Source: Micromonospora saelicesensis (GTDB lineage: Bacteria > Actinomycetota > Actinomycetes > Mycobacteriales > Micromonosporaceae). From it: DNA of 64,000 nucleotides. This document shows positions 16,666 through 25,031 of the stretch, in pieces. The notes under the pieces are model-generated. The model had not been told where the DNA came from, searched no databases, and was given only the letters and a program-made list of their open reading frames with translations. Numbering within the stretch: position 1 is the stretch's first letter; every line of letters starts with the position of its first letter. A program made the position numbers and the translations under genes. Location of the stretch: assembly GCF_900091575.1 (NCBI RefSeq), contig NZ_FMCR01000002.1, forward strand, positions 1 to 64,000. The letters are read 5' to 3'.

Positions 16666-18020
16666 TCGACCCAAACTATCCGTGGCCGGTGGCCGATCGG
16701 GCGTGGACCGACCTTCCGGAGCCGGCCCGTCGGGCCATGGTGGCCAGTGGGGCGGAGGCCTGGGAGCAGGTCTTCCACGGCCGGGCCACCTACAACAAGC
16801 AGTGGCGGTTGGCCCGCCCCCCGGTGCTCACCGCCGACGCCTGGCGGGAACTCAACGAGGTCTGCGACCGGCTCGCCCAGCTCATCCTCGACGCCTGCCG
16901 TCGGCGGGCCGGCACCGCCGGTGAGCTGCGGCGGCTGCTCGGCGTACCGGCGGGGGAGACCCGACTGCTGGACGAGGCCGAGCCGCTGACCGAGGCGCTG
17001 CTGGCCGCGTACCGCCCGGACGTGATCTTCTCCGCCGGGGTGCCGAAGTTCGTCGAGTACAACATCGACAGCAGCCTCGGTGGCGGGTTCGACGCCGACA
17101 CCGTCATCCAGCGGTACGCGGGCCTCTACCGGGAGCACGGCATCCTCGACGACCTGCCGGTGCGGGCCGCGCCGTCGCTGCTGGACCAGCGGTTCGTGGC
17201 GATCCGCGAGGAACTGCGACTGCCTGAGGGCGCCCGGGTGGCGCTGCTGATGGACTTCGACGGTGACTACCCGGGCCTCGACGACCCGCAGGCGTTCATC
17301 CGGATCCTCGACCCCCTCGCCGTACGGGCCCGGGACTTCGGCATCGACCTGGTCATCGCCCCGGTCGCCACCGCCACAGTGGACGCCGACAACCGTCTGG
17401 TCGTCGACGGCGCACCGGTCGACGCGCTGTTCCGGTTGTTCGTGCCCAACCGGGTCACCCCGACCGCCGGCCTGGACGCGGTGGCCGTGGCCCTCGCCGC
17501 CGGCACCCTACCGATGTTCGTGTCGGCGGCGGCCTGGCTGCTCGGCAACAAGACCACGTTCGGTTGGCTGTGGGAGGACGTGGACGGGCTGTCCGCCGAC
17601 GACCAGGCACTGATCCGCCGGCACGTGCCGTACACGGTGCCGTTGACCGCCGCGGTGCTCGACCGGGCCCTCGCCGAGCAGGCCACGCTGGTGGCGAAGC
17701 CGGCCGACGGTTCGGCCGGGCACGGTGTGCTGCTCGGCCCGGAGTTGAGCGCGGCGGACTGGGCCGACGGTGTGCGGGCCGCCGTCGACCAGGGCGGCGC
17801 CATCCTCCAGGAGTACCTGCCGACCGACCGGGTGTCGATGGACTTCGTCCAGATCGAGACCGGTGAGACGGTCACCGCCGACGTCCCGTATTCCCTGGCC
17901 CCGTACCTGTTCGGCCGTCACGCCTCCGGCGGCCTGGCGAGGGTCGGCTACCCCGGCTGCGACGGAGTCCTCAACCTGGCCCACGGCGTCCTCCTGACCG
18001 GAATCCTCCTGACCGACTGA
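16662..18020 (+). CDS. ATP-grasp-like ligase (glutathionylspermidine synthase-like), BGC
   Basis: A 452-residue protein that resembles the permuted ATP-grasp / glutathionylspermidine-synthase group. Visible features are FVEYNIDSSLGGG near residue 130, DFDGDYPG, LLGNKTTFGWLWED, the nucleotide-binding VAKPADGSAGHGV in the last third, and ILQEYLP. Such enzymes join a carboxylate to an amine through an acyl-phosphate. It is the last gene of the operon, so it may form an amide (for example between Hpg or a polyketide acid and another amine) after release from the carrier protein. Family placement is moderately sure; substrates are unknown. Confidence 0.7.
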   Translation: MIDPNYPWPVADRAWTDLPEPARRAMVASGAEAWEQVFHGRATYNKQWRLARPPVLTADAWRELNEVCDRLAQLILDACRRRAGTAGELRRLLGVPAGETRLLDEAEPLTEALLAAYRPDVIFSAGVPKFVEYNIDSSLGGGFDADTVIQRYAGLYREHGILDDLPVRAAPSLLDQRFVAIREELRLPEGARVALLMDFDGDYPGLDDPQAFIRILDPLAVRARDFGIDLVIAPVATATVDADNRLVVDGAPVDALFRLFVPNRVTPTAGLDAVAVALAAGTLPMFVSAAAWLLGNKTTFGWLWEDVDGLSADDQALIRRHVPYTVPLTAAVLDRALAEQATLVAKPADGSAGHGVLLGPELSAADWADGVRAAVDQGGAILQEYLPTDRVSMDFVQIETGETVTADVPYSLAPYLFGRHASGGLARVGYPGCDGVLNLAHGVLLTGILLTD

Positions 18021-18033
18021 CCCCGGCCCTACA

Positions 18034-18095
18034 CGGTGATCAAGAGGTTTCGGTCAAGGGAGGCCAGCTTCCTGACGCAAACCTCTTGATCACCG
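18034..18095. terminator. Perfect 17-bp inverted repeat after the BGC operon
   Basis: The arms at 18034-18050 (cggtgatcaagaggttt) and 18079-18095 are perfect complements around a 28-base spacer. It lies between the convergent ATP-grasp gene and the SGNH hydrolase gene, whose stop codon falls inside the right arm. It may end transcription in both directions. The loop is long for an intrinsic terminator, and the flanks also pair partly (cggtcaagg against gcgtcagg), which suggests a dispersed repeat family instead. Confidence 0.65.
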
Positions 18096-18773
18096 AGGCG
18101 AGGAGAGCCGGCGGGAGAGGGTGCGGAGGGTTTGGGCTGTTGCTATTGCATCGCTGCGGGCGCTGCCGTGGCGGCCGTCGGTGCTGTAGAGGGTGGGGTC
18201 GGCCGTCAGGGGATGGTCGGTCAGGTGCACGTGGATTGTTCTCAGGCGTTCGGCGAGGGTGGCCGTGTGGGCGGACAGGCGGCGCATTCGCTCGCCCAGG
18301 CCGGGCCGGAGGTGCGCGGGCACCGCCGGGCTGTGCGAGACGTCGAACATGCCCACTGTGATCACGTCGGCGCCCACGTCACGCAGCGCGATGATCATTG
18401 CGGTCAGCTCGGCGTCCACCGCCTCCGCGTCGTACGCCGGGTGGAAGGCGTCGTTGCCGCCGCAGACGACCAGCGCCAGGTCCGGTGCGAAGGCCAGCGC
18501 CGGGGCGAGCTGGGTGGCCCGCACCTGGTGCGCGCGCAGCCCGCGTCGACCCAGATTCCGGTACGCCAGCTCGGGGCGCACGGCGGTCAGCTCGGCGGCG
18601 ACCCGGTCGACCCACTGCACGTCCGGGTAGCCCGGTGTCGGCTCACACATGCCCTCCACGACGCTGTCGCCCAGCGCCACGAACCGCCGCCACTGGTGCC
18701 CGTGCAGCAGTTCGGTGGCCTCCCCGGGGCGCAGACAGTACGGGTCCGTCGATTCGGTGAGCGTCGATGGCAT
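18090..18773 (-). CDS. SGNH/GDSL-family hydrolase (cytoplasmic)
   Basis: The 227-residue protein has the block I serine in ALGDSVVEG near residue 34, the block III GGND near residue 109, and a late D-x-x-H element (TDGRHG) near residue 200, so the Ser-His-Asp machinery is present. There is no signal peptide. Family members are esterases or lipases of broad specificity. It is convergent with the biosynthetic operon and follows the BNR-repeat gene on the same strand. Whether it belongs to the cluster is unclear; a role in product or intermediate deacylation is possible but unproven. Confidence 0.85.
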   Translation of the reverse strand: MPSTLTESTDPYCLRPGEATELLHGHQWRRFVALGDSVVEGMCEPTPGYPDVQWVDRVAAELTAVRPELAYRNLGRRGLRAHQVRATQLAPALAFAPDLALVVCGGNDAFHPAYDAEAVDAELTAMIIALRDVGADVITVGMFDVSHSPAVPAHLRPGLGERMRRLSAHTATLAERLRTIHVHLTDHPLTADPTLYSTDGRHGSARSDAIATAQTLRTLSRRLSSPR

Positions 18774-18812
18774 GCCGGCACGCTAGCCGACCGCCGGGCT
18801 GCCGGGCCAGGC

Positions 18813-19751
18813 TCAGCCGGTCAGGCTGACCTCGGCCAGGTAGACACAGGTCCGCCCCTCGTGCGACGAGTAGTAGCTCACCCACAGCAGGTCGTCGTGC
18901 CAGACCAGGCCGGGGTAGCTGGTGTCGCCACCGGACGGCAGCGCGACCAGCTCGGTCAGCTCGCTCCGGTCCGGGTCGACGACGCAGATCGCGGTGCGGA
19001 CCTCGCCGTCGTGCAGCCGCACCCCGGCCAGCAGCAGCCCGTCCGGCAGCCGGAGCAGCGTCGGCCCGCCCACCTGGACACCCAGATCCGTCCAGGTCCA
19101 GTCCCGGTACGGCGGCACGGCCCTGCCGAGCTGCGCGCTCGCGGTGCCCGCGTCCCGCCGCAGCAGGCAGAGGGCGGTGCCGTCCGGGGCGAAGACCAGA
19201 CCGGACTCGTTGGGGTACCCGTCCTCGAAGAGCGTCGGCACCCACTGCCGCAGGTCCACCCCGTCAGTGCTGCGGTAGAGCCGGGCGAACCTCGGCTCCC
19301 GGGTGGCGTAGCCGACGCCGTACATCGCGTCGTCGTGCCAGGCGGCCCGCCACACCCAGACGCCCGGCTCGCCCACCGGGGTCGGACCGCCCCAGGCGTG
19401 CCCGTCGGTGGAGAGCCAGGTCACCGTCTGGAACGTCCTGGTGGCCGCGCCGGTGGCGGCCGCCGCCAGCAGTTGCAGCCGCCCGTCGGGGCGCGCCACG
19501 AAACGCGGGTCGCGCAGGTCGGTGCCGGCCTGCGCGATGACGGCCGCGGAGGTCCAGGACCGACCGTCGGTCGAGGTCAGCACCCGGAGCACGCCGTCGT
19601 CGCTGAGGTGGGTGCGGGCCTCCCGGAAGGCGCAGAACCAGCTCCCTGCATACCGGACGAGGTCGGTGAACGCGCTGTGCGGCGCGCTGTCGCCGATCCG
19701 GCGTACGGCGGTGACCTCGGCCGTGCGGCGGCGGGTGGGTGACGACGTCAT
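18813..19751 (-). CDS. BNR-repeat / sialidase-like beta-propeller protein
   Basis: A 312-residue protein without a signal peptide. Repeated S-x-D-G-x-x-W elements (TSTDGRSWTS, LSTDGHAWGG, RSTDGVDLRQW) are Asp-box motifs of sialidase-type propellers. It also has an N-terminal FREARTH element and a late DTSYPGL, as in exo-glycosidase-like proteins, but I cannot assign catalytic residues with certainty. A GGAGG site lies about ten bases before the chosen ATG. The gap to the SGNH gene is 39 bases, so the two are likely co-transcribed. The function is unknown. Confidence 0.72.
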   Translation of the reverse strand: MTSSPTRRRTAEVTAVRRIGDSAPHSAFTDLVRYAGSWFCAFREARTHLSDDGVLRVLTSTDGRSWTSAAVIAQAGTDLRDPRFVARPDGRLQLLAAAATGAATRTFQTVTWLSTDGHAWGGPTPVGEPGVWVWRAAWHDDAMYGVGYATREPRFARLYRSTDGVDLRQWVPTLFEDGYPNESGLVFAPDGTALCLLRRDAGTASAQLGRAVPPYRDWTWTDLGVQVGGPTLLRLPDGLLLAGVRLHDGEVRTAICVVDPDRSELTELVALPSGGDTSYPGLVWHDDLLWVSYYSSHEGRTCVYLAEVSLTG

Positions 19752-19970
19752 ACGCGGTGGCCTCCAGGTGTGATGACGACGGTCGACGCTAGCCAGCCCC
19801 CGCCGACGCCCGGGCGACCAGCAACCGAACGTCGGACGAACAACGCGCGGGCACTGTCGGATTGGCGTCGTGGACGACGCGGCGTCGGCGAGCTGGGGTG
19901 GGCTGTTGGCACCCAGCGCCCACGATGGGTGGTGGGCCGACGGCAGAACCCATCGGCGAGGGGAGTGACG

Positions 19971-20546
19971 ATGCTCGGTTCGTTCCTGCAGGCCCTCGCG
20001 ACGAAACTGGTCGAGGAGATCCTCAAGCTTCTGGTTCAGTGGCTGGCGCCGAAGGCGCTGCGGTCGGTGCCGCACCGCGCCTCGCCGAACTGCCCGCGCT
20101 GCGGCGGGTACGGGGTCCGCCGCTGGGCCCCGGGCGGTATGTGGATGTTCCTGCCGTCCCTGCTGGCCTTCGCCTGGGGTTTCGGGTTCACACTGCTCGG
20201 TGTGCCGGTGGTCGTGCTCACGGTGGTCGCCGTGCTGGTCTCCGACGGCGTCGGCGGAGTGCCGACCGCGCTGCTCGCGCCACTCGGCCTGTTGGTTCCC
20301 GCCGCGCTGATGGTCGCGGGCGCGTTCGGCCTGGCGCACTACCACAGCTACCCGCCGAAGTGGTGCGCCCGCTGCCACGGCCGGTGGCCACGCCGGGAGC
20401 GGGACGAATACCTACGGGCGTCGGCCCCGGTGGTGACCTGCGGCTGCGGTCAGCGGCTACGGGTGCCCCGAACGGCCGCGGGGGCGCGACTGCGGTGCCC
20501 ACGCTGCCGCACCGAACATGCCAGCCCGGCCCCGGCCGGGCGCTGA
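19971..20546 (+). CDS. Zinc-ribbon membrane protein of unknown function
   Basis: A 191-residue protein. After a short amphipathic start it shows a CPRC pair near residue 42, two hydrophobic helices (about residues 60-85 and 95-125), then CARC, CGC and CPRC pairs in the C-terminal tail. The cysteine pairs suggest one or two zinc ribbons flanking a transmembrane hairpin. The ATG has a GAGGGGAGTG purine stretch upstream. It lies between the minus-strand propeller gene and the minus-strand exporter. I do not recognise the family, and no link to the cluster is evident. Confidence 0.7.
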   Translation: MLGSFLQALATKLVEEILKLLVQWLAPKALRSVPHRASPNCPRCGGYGVRRWAPGGMWMFLPSLLAFAWGFGFTLLGVPVVVLTVVAVLVSDGVGGVPTALLAPLGLLVPAALMVAGAFGLAHYHSYPPKWCARCHGRWPRRERDEYLRASAPVVTCGCGQRLRVPRTAAGARLRCPRCRTEHASPAPAGR

Positions 20547-20596
20547 CTAGCCCTCGGTCGGCCCCTGTTCGGTGCTGTGGGTGGCGGCGATCCGCG

Positions 20597-21814
20597 TCAG
20601 GGCGTGACGGCGGGGGTGGACTGTGTCTGCGACTCGGACGAGCGGGCCACCAGCGGGTACGCGGTGACCACCAGGCACGCCGCCGCCATGGTCAGCAGGG
20701 CCGGGGTGAATCCCAGAGCGTCCACCGACCAGCCGCCGAGTAGCGCGCCGACCGGCAACCCGACGAACGCCAACGACCCGGCGATGCCGATCACCCGGGT
20801 CTGCAACTCCGGCGGCACCCGCTCGTAGAGCGCCACCCCGAGCAGCGGGTTGACCGCCGCGATGCCGATTCCGGACAGGAACGTCACCACGAGCACCACC
20901 GGCAGTTCGTCGCTGATCGCCAGCGCCACCAGCCGAGGCGTGCCGGCGACCAGTGCGCCGACCAGGAACGTCAGCCGCCGGGGCAGCCGGGGCCCGAGCG
21001 CGGTGAACACCAGGTTGCCCAGCAGCGCGCCCGCCGAGAACGCCGCCAGCACCAGGCCGAGACCGCTCGGGCCGGGCAGCTCCCGGGCGACCCAGACCGG
21101 GATGTAGACGGCCACGCTGGCGTTGGCCACCATGTTCAGCGCCGAGATGACGGCGAGCATGCCGAGCAGCGGCCGGTCCCGGCCCAGGTAACTGAAGCCA
21201 CCCCGCAGGGCGCGCAGGTAACTTTCCGGCTGGGTGGGTTGCGTCGGGACGGCCGGCGGGCGGACCAGGACGCCGATGAGCAGCGCGCAGACCCCGAAGC
21301 TGGCCGCGTCGATGAGGATCGCCTCGGTCACCCCGAAGACGGCGATCAGCAGGCCGCCCACTGCGGCGCCGAACAATGTCACCACCCGGCTGAGCCCGTC
21401 GTACGCGGAGGTCAGCCGGATCAGCGGCACTCCGGCGGCCTCCGCGGCCGGTCGGAACATCACGTGCTTCACCCGGTCCCCGATGCCCCGCAGCGCGCCG
21501 GCCACCGCGACGAGCGCTACCAGCGGGACGAAGCCCAACCACGGGGTCAGCGCCACGACGACCATCACCACCGCGCTGCCCGCGTCGCAGAGGATCGAGG
21601 TACGGCGCAGGCCGATCCGGTCCGCCCACGGGGCGCCCAACGCGCTGGACAGCAGGTACGGCAGGGTCTCGGCGAACGCGACCAGACCCATCTTGGTGGG
21701 GCTGCCGGTGGTCACCAGCACCAGCCACGGAATGGTCACCACCGAGATGCGGGTGCCCAGGTTGGAGATCAGGTCCGCGCTGACCAGGACGACCAGTTGC
21801 CGGCGGGGGGTCAC
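20597..21814 (-). CDS. Major facilitator superfamily exporter, BGC
   Basis: A 405-residue protein with about twelve hydrophobic segments and typical MFS features: GAPWADRIGLRR between the second and third segments, RGIGDRVK, and GALLGGWSVDALG later. The pattern fits a drug-efflux or product exporter of the MFS_3 type. Its GTG at 21814 overlaps the stop of the adenylating gene upstream (GTGA), so the two are one unit. It probably exports the cluster's product or gives self-protection. The C-terminus is followed by a polar tail. Confidence 0.87.
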   Translation of the reverse strand: MTPRRQLVVLVSADLISNLGTRISVVTIPWLVLVTTGSPTKMGLVAFAETLPYLLSSALGAPWADRIGLRRTSILCDAGSAVVMVVVALTPWLGFVPLVALVAVAGALRGIGDRVKHVMFRPAAEAAGVPLIRLTSAYDGLSRVVTLFGAAVGGLLIAVFGVTEAILIDAASFGVCALLIGVLVRPPAVPTQPTQPESYLRALRGGFSYLGRDRPLLGMLAVISALNMVANASVAVYIPVWVARELPGPSGLGLVLAAFSAGALLGNLVFTALGPRLPRRLTFLVGALVAGTPRLVALAISDELPVVLVVTFLSGIGIAAVNPLLGVALYERVPPELQTRVIGIAGSLAFVGLPVGALLGGWSVDALGFTPALLTMAAACLVVTAYPLVARSSESQTQSTPAVTP

Positions 21815-23370
21815 GCCCCGACCGCCGCCGCCCGACGGGCCGCGTGCCGCGCGCGCAGCGCCCGCTTGTCCACCTTCATCGACCGGTTCATCGGCAGCCG
21901 GTCGATGAACTCGACAGCGGCCGGCGCCCACATCTCGTTGAGTTCGGCGGTCACCAGGTCGATCAGTTCCGCCCCGGTGACCGTCGCGCCCGGCCCGAGC
22001 ACCACGTACGCGTACGGCACCTCGCCGACCGTCTCGTCCGGCACGCCGATCACGGCGGCGGCCCGTACCTGGGGGTGCCCGACCAGCACGTCCTCAATGG
22101 GGCGGCAGAAGATCGCCCAGTTCCGGCGATGCGTGACGATCATGTCGTGTGCCCGGTCGACGAGGTAGAGGTAGCCGTCGTCGTCGAGGTGGCCGATGTC
22201 GCGGGTTCGCACCCACCCGTCGACGAGCGTCTGCGCGGTCAGCTCGGGCTGACCGTGGTAGCCGGCGAAGCTCAGTCGGGTCCGCACCCACACCTCGCCG
22301 TCGCGGCCCGTCGGCAGCACCGCGCCGTCGTCGTCGCGGATCTCGATGCGGACGTCACCGTAGGGCCGCCCGCAGGAGCGCAACCGCTCCGGGTGCTCCG
22401 GATCGTCGGTCAGCCCGGGCAGCGCGGTGATCACGACGGCCTCGCTGAGGCCGTACACGATGCGCAGCACCGGACCGAACCGCGCGATGGCCTGGCGCAG
22501 CCGGGCGGGCGCGGCGGGCCCGGCGCCCACGTTGAACATGAACATGGCGGAGAAGTCCGCGCCGACCAGCGCCGGGTGGTCCAACACCTCGTAGAGCATC
22601 GGCGGGGTGACGAAGGTCGAGTTGATCCGCTCCCGTTGCACGGTGTCCACGAAGGCCACCGGGTCCCAGTCGTCGCGCAGGAACAGCACCCCGCCGGTGA
22701 ACAGGTTGAACAGCGTGGTGATCTGCCCGCTGGCCAGCCACATCGGAGAGTGCGACAGGTGCCGCAGCAACGGGAACCCGGCGGCGCGGAAGTCGGCGGC
22801 CAGGGCGAGGATCTGGGCGTAGAAGCTCTCCCGGTGGTGCACCAGCTTCGGGCTGCCGGTGGTGCCGCTGGTCTGCAGGAACGACTCGGGCGCCGGCACG
22901 GACGCCGGCAGCTCCGCCACGTCGGTGTCGGCGGTGAGGTCGGGGCCGGCACCGCCCGCCCCCAGACAGCAGACCGGTGTGCCGGGCAGCGCGGCGGCCA
23001 GCTCCGGGCCCAGACTGGCCCGGTCCCTGGCGTCGTAGACCAGGGCGTCCGGGCGGGTCAACCGGATGAACTCGTCGACCTCCCGGCGCGCGGTCACCGG
23101 GGCGACCCACATGGTCCGGCAGCCGAGCAGATGCAGGGCGAGTTGCAGCAGCGGACCCTCCACCGCGTTCGCGACGGTCACCAGCACCGCCGACCCGGGC
23201 CGTACGCCGTGCCGGGTCAACGTCGCGGCCATCGCCCGGACCCGCGCGGCTGCCTCGGTGTAGGTGAGTCGCCGATCGGCGCCGACCAACGCCTCCCGGT
23301 CGCCGAATTCGGCGAAGAGGTCCAACACCCTGTGCACGTAGGTAGTGGTGTGCCCGGGTCCGTCAGTCAT
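21811..23370 (-). CDS. AMP-dependent ligase (third ANL enzyme), BGC
   Basis: A 519-residue adenylate-forming enzyme, starting at MTDGPGHTT (23370). It shows the phosphate loop LQTSGTTGSPKL near residue 165, the IVYGLSEAV element near 305, the Asp in WVRTRDIGHLDDDG, and the A10 Lys region MNRSMKVDKRAL. It is one of three such ligases within 19 kb. It may activate an aryl or amino acid precursor and hand it to a carrier protein or CoA. Transcription is divergent from the SGNH hydrolase/P450 operon across a 281-base gap, and it is coupled to the exporter. Confidence 0.87.
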   Translation of the reverse strand: MTDGPGHTTTYVHRVLDLFAEFGDREALVGADRRLTYTEAAARVRAMAATLTRHGVRPGSAVLVTVANAVEGPLLQLALHLLGCRTMWVAPVTARREVDEFIRLTRPDALVYDARDRASLGPELAAALPGTPVCCLGAGGAGPDLTADTDVAELPASVPAPESFLQTSGTTGSPKLVHHRESFYAQILALAADFRAAGFPLLRHLSHSPMWLASGQITTLFNLFTGGVLFLRDDWDPVAFVDTVQRERINSTFVTPPMLYEVLDHPALVGADFSAMFMFNVGAGPAAPARLRQAIARFGPVLRIVYGLSEAVVITALPGLTDDPEHPERLRSCGRPYGDVRIEIRDDDGAVLPTGRDGEVWVRTRLSFAGYHGQPELTAQTLVDGWVRTRDIGHLDDDGYLYLVDRAHDMIVTHRRNWAIFCRPIEDVLVGHPQVRAAAVIGVPDETVGEVPYAYVVLGPGATVTGAELIDLVTAELNEMWAPAAVEFIDRLPMNRSMKVDKRALRARHAARRAAAVGA

Positions 23371-23651
23371 CCGGCAGCCCCCATCCGAGAAAGCGGCGGT
23401 CCCCGGGGCAGTTCCCGGTGACGACGCGACGGTGGCGCGCTTGGGCGACCGCACCGCCGCCGCCTGGAAGCCTAGGCGGGAAACGGCTGGTCGGAACCGT
23501 GCCGACGGGCGGTCCGAGCGGCCCGCCGGACATTTGATCGCGTCGATCAGGTTGATTGACGCCCGTCAGCGGCGGCGGCTAGGTTTCTGGACCATCGTCC
23601 AGGCGGGCGCCGTCAGCGGACGGCCCTGGGCTGCCACACGATGGAGGTTCC

Positions 23652-24962
23652 ATGGCAACGGCAACCCCGAAGAGATGGCCTGTCATCGCCGCTGCGGCCG
23701 CGCTGTTGGTCGCCGGCGCACCCGCCGTCGTCGCCAGCGCCGGTCCGTCCGGCACCGCCGCCAGCCGACCCGACCGCGCCGAGTGGGCGGGCAGTTGGGC
23801 CACCGCTGTCACCCGGGGCAACTCGGTCGGGTTGACAAACACCGGCCTCAACGACCAGAGCGTCCGGATGATCGTGCACGTCTCCGTGGGTGGCCCGGCG
23901 CTGCGGGTCCGCCTGAGCAACCTCTACGGCGAGCAGGCGGTCAGTGTCGGCCGCGCCACCGTCGCCCGGCCAAACACCGCGACACCCGACGACCTCTCCG
24001 ACATCGACGCCGCGTCGGTACGCCCGCTGACCTTCACCGGTGCCACCACGGCGACCATGAACCGGGGCGCCGAACTGCTCAGCGACCCGTTGGCCTTCCC
24101 GGTCGCGGACGACAGCGACCTGGTGGTCACTGTGCACTTCCCGACGCCGACCGGCCCGACCACGTTCCACGGGCAGTCCCAGCAGGCCAACTTCATCGGC
24201 GCCGGGGATCTGACCGGGGCGGCCGAGGGCACCGGGTTCACCACCCGTCCGACCTGCTGCTGGTTCTTCCTCTCCGGCGTCGACGTGCAGCGCAAGGGCA
24301 CCCCCGGCGCGCTGGTCGTGCTCAGCGACTCCATCGGTGACGGCAACGGCAGCACCGTCAACGCCAACCGGCGCTGGCCCGACCTGCTCTCCGACCGGCT
24401 GCTCGCCGATCGACCGGACAAGCGCACCCCGGGCGTGCTCAACCTGAGCCTGGCCGGCAACCGGCTCAACCACGAGGGCACCGAGCCGGGCGACGGCAAC
24501 TACCCGGGCTACTACCAGCTCGGCCCGAACGCGGCGGCCCGGCTCAACGAGGACGTGTTCGGCCAGACCGGGGTGCGTACCGTCGTCACCCACCTGGGCA
24601 TCAACGACATCTGGATGTCGAACGACACACCCGAGGCGATCATCGGCACGCTGCGGCAGATCAACCAGCAGCTCCAGCAGCGCGGGCTGACCAGCCTGGT
24701 GGCCACGCTGACGCCGTACGAGGGGCACGGCGCGCCGGGCGTGTGGACGCCGCAGAAGGAGGCCACCCGCCAGGCGGTGAACACGTACCTGCGCGGCAGT
24801 CGGGAGTTCGACGGGCTGCTCGACTTCGACCGGGTGCTGCGCGACCCGGCACGTCCCAGCCAGCTGCTGCCCGCGTACGACTCGGGGGACCACATCCACC
24901 CGAACGACGCCGGCAACCAGGCACTGGCAGACGCCGTGCCGCTGCGGCTGCTCGACCTGTGA
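23652..24962 (+). CDS. Secreted SGNH hydrolase-type esterase
   Basis: The 436-residue protein has a cleavable signal (WPVIAAAAALLVAGAPAVVASA). A beta-rich segment precedes the SGNH domain; the nucleophile element is LSDSIGDG (GDS replaced by SDS), then LSLAGNRLNHE with the block II Gly and Asn, LGINDIW with the block III Asn, and DHIHPNDAG with the Asp-x-x-His. Secreted enzymes of this type are common in actinobacteria and act on acylated polysaccharides or esters. It heads a plus-strand run that ends with the Hpg enzymes, but its own role there is uncertain. The 281-base upstream region must hold divergent promoters. Confidence 0.87.
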   Translation: MATATPKRWPVIAAAAALLVAGAPAVVASAGPSGTAASRPDRAEWAGSWATAVTRGNSVGLTNTGLNDQSVRMIVHVSVGGPALRVRLSNLYGEQAVSVGRATVARPNTATPDDLSDIDAASVRPLTFTGATTATMNRGAELLSDPLAFPVADDSDLVVTVHFPTPTGPTTFHGQSQQANFIGAGDLTGAAEGTGFTTRPTCCWFFLSGVDVQRKGTPGALVVLSDSIGDGNGSTVNANRRWPDLLSDRLLADRPDKRTPGVLNLSLAGNRLNHEGTEPGDGNYPGYYQLGPNAAARLNEDVFGQTGVRTVVTHLGINDIWMSNDTPEAIIGTLRQINQQLQQRGLTSLVATLTPYEGHGAPGVWTPQKEATRQAVNTYLRGSREFDGLLDFDRVLRDPARPSQLLPAYDSGDHIHPNDAGNQALADAVPLRLLDL

Positions 24963-25031
24963 CATGGGCCGGGGGCGGCGGGTGATCCCCGCTGCCCCCG
25001 GCCGCCGACATCGGCGGGGGAGGAGTTGGCC

